From Neospora caninum Liverpool (lineage: Eukaryota > Apicomplexa > Conoidasida > Eucoccidiorida > Sarcocystidae), in the NCBI RefSeq assembly GCF_000208865.1, contig NC_018393.1:2374714-2438713 (forward strand): a stretch of DNA of 64,000 nucleotides, in the 5' to 3' direction. Position numbers and translations under genes: made by a program. Shown here piece by piece: positions 57,081 to 64,000 of this stretch. Positions within the stretch are counted from its first letter, which is position 1, and each line of letters starts with the position of its first letter. The notes beneath the pieces were generated by a model. The model ran no database searches, was not told the origin of the DNA, and saw only the letters and a program-made list of their open reading frames with translations.

Positions 57081-59642
57081 TATGTAGCTACGCTCCCGAT
57101 ATTCGGGCTGTGCCTCCGCGTGTTAACGTGCGAATGCAGGCAGGCGTTGCGCTGGAGCAGCTGGGTGACACGCGTGAACAGCCCCACATATTGTTGGTAC
57201 AAAATGCCACTAGAAAAATTTGCCGGGAAACGTGGGAAAAGTCTCACCACTAGCAGATCTTCCCCTACGCCATATGTACAATATATACCTTGTCCCACTC
57301 GGTCAGATTTTCCAAAACGATATGGGGGGGTGTTGATTGACGACCTACGGCTCGGTCGTCGACGATAACCAGCGAGCAATCCAGAAAAAACACACGGCTC
57401 TACTTAACTAAGATATCAAGCAGAGGGGTCTCTAGGCAGTCTCTCCGTACAGTTCTTAGAGGTACACGGTTCAGATAACCATCTACAGGGGTCGTGCACT
57501 GACAGAGTTCAACACTGGTTTTTTGCGGGGCACAGCATCAAAAAGTCAGAACTTGCTAATCCCGTCAAGGGCCGCAGCTGCAGTCGCAGTGACGCGACCA
57601 TCCTGGCAACAAGATTTCCCTTCCCCGTAAAGAACTTACAGGTTCCTCCTTGCTGTGAGAACACTCTTGCTGCTGGTGGCCATCTAGCACCGTTTTGTGT
57701 GTGTCAACAAGCCAACAGCCTTCATTCTACATTTGTTACAGGTGTCGATCCGTCCGGCAAGTTGTCATCCAAGGGCTTTGTATCTTCCGCCGTCAGTTCG
57801 GTTCCCTTTCATATCGATAGAACTGCTTAATCAAGTATTGCATCCTCTTTTCGGACGCCGCGAATAGAAATGGTCTTGCACGGGGCCACCACAGGTGGGC
57901 CCCCTACCCCCCCGACCTTGATGGGATGTCTAAGCAGAAGTCTTTTCTGAAACAGGAGCGCTGCATATCTGAATTTTATTATTGTCCGTTGGGGGTGAGG
58001 TCAGTGTCAGCTCCGTGGCATGGTGTGCGGGGCGCCGCCGTGACGAGTCGGTGCCGGTTCGAGGCCCCAGACCGGCACTGCAAAAACGGGGAGCAGAAGG
58101 TGTCGATTGACAATGACTCTTGATCCTCGTGGCCACGCCTTTGAGGGCTGCTGCTCCAAGCAAAATATCTCTCTTACCATTTGTATTCGGGGGCAAAGCA
58201 TCTAAATGGATGCGCCTCCTACGCTCGACCCGCAATCCCAGAAATTTCGTATGCCAACACCGAGGGTTGTGAGTGTCGAGAAAAACCGAGTCATGCAAGC
58301 ACGAACCTGCGCCATACCTCGAAGGGGAGTTCCACGATGTTGTTCAGTTTCCACGCCTCACGGTCGGAGGACAGTTTACGCCTCAGCCGATCAGCTAGAC
58401 AACTGGTACGAGATGTCTACCGGGCAGAGCCGGCTGTCCACAGGGGTTTTGCGCCTCATTCCCCCTCTGTCTCCTGCTCCCCCGGTCTTTTCGGCTCTCG
58501 CAGCATACCCTTTCGTCTAAGCGGCTGGGATTCGGTGTGATTCCAGAGTGTACCAGGAAAAATCAACGGGAAAGCCCAGAGGTTCTCGCGCTTCCGCGTC
58601 GGTCTCTAAACACAGATGCAGATAGATGAGGCGACTATCGAAGGGCCAGGCGGTTAGGGAAGGTCATCCACTCCTCTACCCGTGTAGACACTCAACAATA
58701 AGGTTCTCAAACGCTTTACTTTAGCAAAGAGAAGCAAGGCGAAGCAACCACGCCAATCATCTGACTTTCCCAGCGTTCTCAGAACCTGCTCGAGCAGCCA
58801 GGAAGTAGCAGCGCGAGGGCTCGCAGAGTTAGTGCGTGGGGTGATGTATTGCGAGCCTCTCGGTACCAAGAGGGTGTGCTGGTGCCGCAGGTGTTAGCGC
58901 AGTCCCGATTTCCACATGCAAATATAAAAATTAATCCATTGATCCACTGTCTACGGCACATGCGTTTCGATTTTGGCGAAGTTGCAATCCAGCTTCACAT
59001 TTTTGTTCATTCCAGTCACCCCCCACGGCCTCAACGAGGCGTCGCGCTTGCGAGACGGTCGTTCCTGTCGCGGACGGTGCGGACTAAATGAAATTGCGCA
59101 CTCTGCTCGCGGCCCATTCATTGAGCCGGCGCGGTGGCAAGAATCGAGACGGTAGCTGTCCCACAGAGTTGAGGAACCTCCTCGCTCCCGTGGTATCACC
59201 CTCCACAACAAAGCTAATAAATGTCTGGCATGTTGTACGTTTCTTCTACCCTTAAAATTTGGACAGAACCGAGCCCAAAATTAACTTTCAGTTGTGGACA
59301 TCGGATATTCGCAAGTTGTTTTTCTGCAACCGGCTTGTTGCGCGACAACCCGATACAGCCGCCACGGGTCCACGTCGGGCGTCGCTCGGCGGTTCCAGCT
59401 CTCCTTTTCTCCCTCCACCTGCTCTGTTCTTGTCCAGGACTGTCCAGTGGTTCTTTTGCCTTCAAGCTGCGTTGTAAACGCCTCCTCCCAGCACGCTTTG
59501 AAACACCAGACAGTTTGAGTGTAAGGGAGAGGGCCAGTTAATTGTTCCCCCCGCCCCGTCCTCTCTACTGCGGACCCGCGAGGAAAGGGAACGCGTTGCG
59601 ACCCTAAGCTGGTTCCGACAGCGAGTTGTCCTTTCTACAGAA

Positions 59643-60545
59643 ATGGCGGCTGTGTCGTACAAGACCCCCGCAGGTGTCGTGGAGAATCAAGATGACTCTG
59701 CGACCGTTTGCTCCTCGCAGTGGGGGCCAACCGAAATGACCGCCGTTTCGGTAACAGGTCCGAGCAAAGCCGTGTCAAGCGCCCCCCTTTTGCCTCCGAC
59801 TGACGACAAAAATGTGCGTGCGGTAAGAACGCCGATTAAGATGGATCCGGGTGCTGAGAAGTCGCCGATCACTTACCGGTTGACACCGCTTCAAGACACG
59901 TGGGCGCCCTCGAGAGCGTTTCGTCAAAACCGAACCCCAGAGAACCTTGTCTCCATCCCAGAACTGCTTTTTGGGCTCGTTGACAAGATGGCCGAGCTTC
60001 TGCGTGACACTTGCGGTGCACCCGTCCGTCCCGAAGAGCTTTATTTCTACGAGTATGGCCCCCCTCAGCAGGAACTGGTGTGGAGACGTCCGTATGTCTC
60101 AACAGCAGCCGTTCCGCGCCCCCTCGTTACGCCGCAACCTCAGCCGATTTATACGGTGGTGCCTGTCCAACCTCAGACGGTTCCTCCACCTGCGCACACG
60201 GTAATTGTGGTACGACATCCTGCACAACCCAAACCGTGGGCCGTTCGTGAGGTCGGCATTTGTCCCCTGGCTGAGCGAGCCGGGATCCGTGCTGAGCCGG
60301 CCGGGATCCGGGCTGAGCCGCAGAAAATGCTGTGCTTTGGGCATCAAGGCGACGAGAGGAAGCTATGTTTCGGTCTGTTGACGCTTCCTCCTCGCCAAAT
60401 CAAATACGATATCGTTGTCGAGAGGGTCTCGACGTGTCTCGGTCTGTGGTCAAAGGACACGTTTGTGGCCGTTTGCCGGAAATGTCGCAAGCGTCTTAGC
60501 ACCTGTCCACACTGCCACAAGCAGAGCGTTGTTTTCCACCCATGA
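59643..60545 (+). CDS. Unrecognised intronless protein with C-terminal CxxC-x6-CxxC
   Basis: ATG at 59643 opens 300 residues; a CTTTCTACAG just before it suggests a 5' UTR intron. The N-terminal 110 residues are polar. A segment with EELYFYEYGPPQQELVW precedes a Pro/Gln/Val-rich stretch (TPQPQPIYTVVPVQPQ). Then comes a short duplicated peptide (AGIRAEP twice), two LCFG motifs about a dozen residues apart, and a C-terminal cluster Cys278, Cys281, Cys288, Cys291 in CxxC-x6-CxxC spacing, followed by HKQ. Four cysteines in this spacing could bind zinc. No signal peptide or membrane span is seen. I cannot name a family; a cytoskeletal or scaffold role would be a guess. Confidence 0.65.
   Translation: MAAVSYKTPAGVVENQDDSATVCSSQWGPTEMTAVSVTGPSKAVSSAPLLPPTDDKNVRAVRTPIKMDPGAEKSPITYRLTPLQDTWAPSRAFRQNRTPENLVSIPELLFGLVDKMAELLRDTCGAPVRPEELYFYEYGPPQQELVWRRPYVSTAAVPRPLVTPQPQPIYTVVPVQPQTVPPPAHTVIVVRHPAQPKPWAVREVGICPLAERAGIRAEPAGIRAEPQKMLCFGHQGDERKLCFGLLTLPPRQIKYDIVVERVSTCLGLWSKDTFVAVCRKCRKRLSTCPHCHKQSVVFHP
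60283..60327 (+). repeat. Short in-frame tandem duplication
   Basis: A unit of about 21 bp containing CCGGGATCCG is present twice in tandem within the 59643 gene and encodes two copies of AGIRAEP. Confidence 0.7.
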
Positions 60546-61221
60546 ACCCAGCGCGGAGTTGTTCCGAAAGGCGTAATTCACTAACATGAAGTGGGTTGTT
60601 ACCAACAGCCATTCGCGGAGAGTTCATGCCATACTGTTAATTGATCCACTGCCTGCAGGACTAGGTTAGTCTGTGCTGGTATCACCCAAGCCAGCTTCCT
60701 CTCACGTTGGATAATCCGCAGTGATCACACCTGGCGGATGCGTTTTTGGGGCAATCTTCAAGTACCTTAATGAGGTGACTGCGCTGTCTTCGAGGGGGTT
60801 TTTGCCCACGTGGATATAGATTTCGTCGCTTGTTCATCACTATAAGCGTGCATATTGGGGTTTTCACAGTACGACACATTTCAAAAGGAGTGACCAGGCA
60901 TGATTGATTCACTCGTGCCTCGAGTACGGTAGTTCTTGACTAGGACTTGCGGCTCTGAGAATGATATTACTTTCGTGTATGTATAGCCTTCATCTGTTCC
61001 CAGACTTGTATAAAGCCTTCAAACCCGAATTCCTTACTGACGAAGTTCTCCAAAGCTTATTTTGGATGGATGGGACAGCTGATGAACTCAGCCAGCATTT
61101 GCTTACGGCACACGCGCACGGTGCTGCATACCCGCGCTCGAATGTCGTAACGAAGAGAAACCAGTCTCGTCTTGACCTGACGCCGTGTCTTCCTTCGCCG
61201 ACTCGGACAAATGCGACTTTT
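60546..61221. other. Convergent intergenic region
   Basis: Lies between the stop of the 59643 gene and the stop of PABA synthase; expected to hold both 3' UTRs. No gene or repeat is seen. Confidence 0.5.

Positions 61222-64000
<2,779 letters not shown>

Larger units (their letters stand above)
56132..59642. other. Divergent intergenic region with one possible exon
   Basis: About 3.5 kb holding the promoter side of the 56131 gene, a candidate cystatin-like exon near 56806 (listed separately) and the leader of the 59643 gene. The remainder, including 57370-59600, shows only short unsupported open frames. Confidence 0.4.

Overview
The window looks like nuclear DNA of a coccidian apicomplexan of the Toxoplasma/Hammondia/Neospora group. 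The grounds are: GC-moderate genes split by many introns of roughly 250-1000 bp with GT-AG borders, long Ser/Ala/Glu-rich disordered proteins, (TA)n microsatellites in introns, TGCATGC promoter-type motifs, secreted proteins with an RRLxE (TEXEL-like) motif, and a shikimate/folate-branch enzyme. The species is inferred from these traits, not from a database match.

Layout, left to right. 1-638 (+): 3' end of an unrecognised gene. 1340-5102 (+): a two-exon, low-complexity protein of unknown function. 19706-6024 (-): a 15-exon RRP12 orthologue (ribosome biogenesis and export); one of its introns carries a five-copy minisatellite. 22266-21871 and 24018-22978 (-): two secreted-protein genes, one with a polybasic tract and one with an RRLFE motif behind its signal/anchor segment. 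28222-36548 (+): an outer-dynein-arm docking-complex coiled-coil protein (CCDC63/CCDC114/ODA1 family), apparently spliced to a very long acidic disordered tail. 39385-38477 (-): mitochondrial glycine-cleavage H protein. 42005-53042 (+): a 14-exon transportin-3/Mtr10-type importin-beta, with one apparent GC-AG intron. 56131-55127 (-): a secreted protein with two C-terminal membrane segments. About 56806-57080 (+): a possible cystatin-like exon. 59643-60545 (+): an intronless protein with a C-terminal CxxC-x6-CxxC motif. 64000-61222 (-): the C-terminal part of aminodeoxychorismate (PABA) synthase, running off the right edge.

The genes are not an operon; each is its own transcription unit. Functionally they cover ribosome biogenesis, nuclear import, mitochondrial one-carbon/glycine metabolism and folate synthesis, plus a gamete-axoneme component and several candidate secretory proteins. 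I built the exon models by hand from splice consensus, reading-phase continuity and similarity to remembered family patterns. The RRP12, transportin and PABA-synthase models keep phase across every junction. No tRNA, rRNA, CRISPR, transposase or viral gene was seen.
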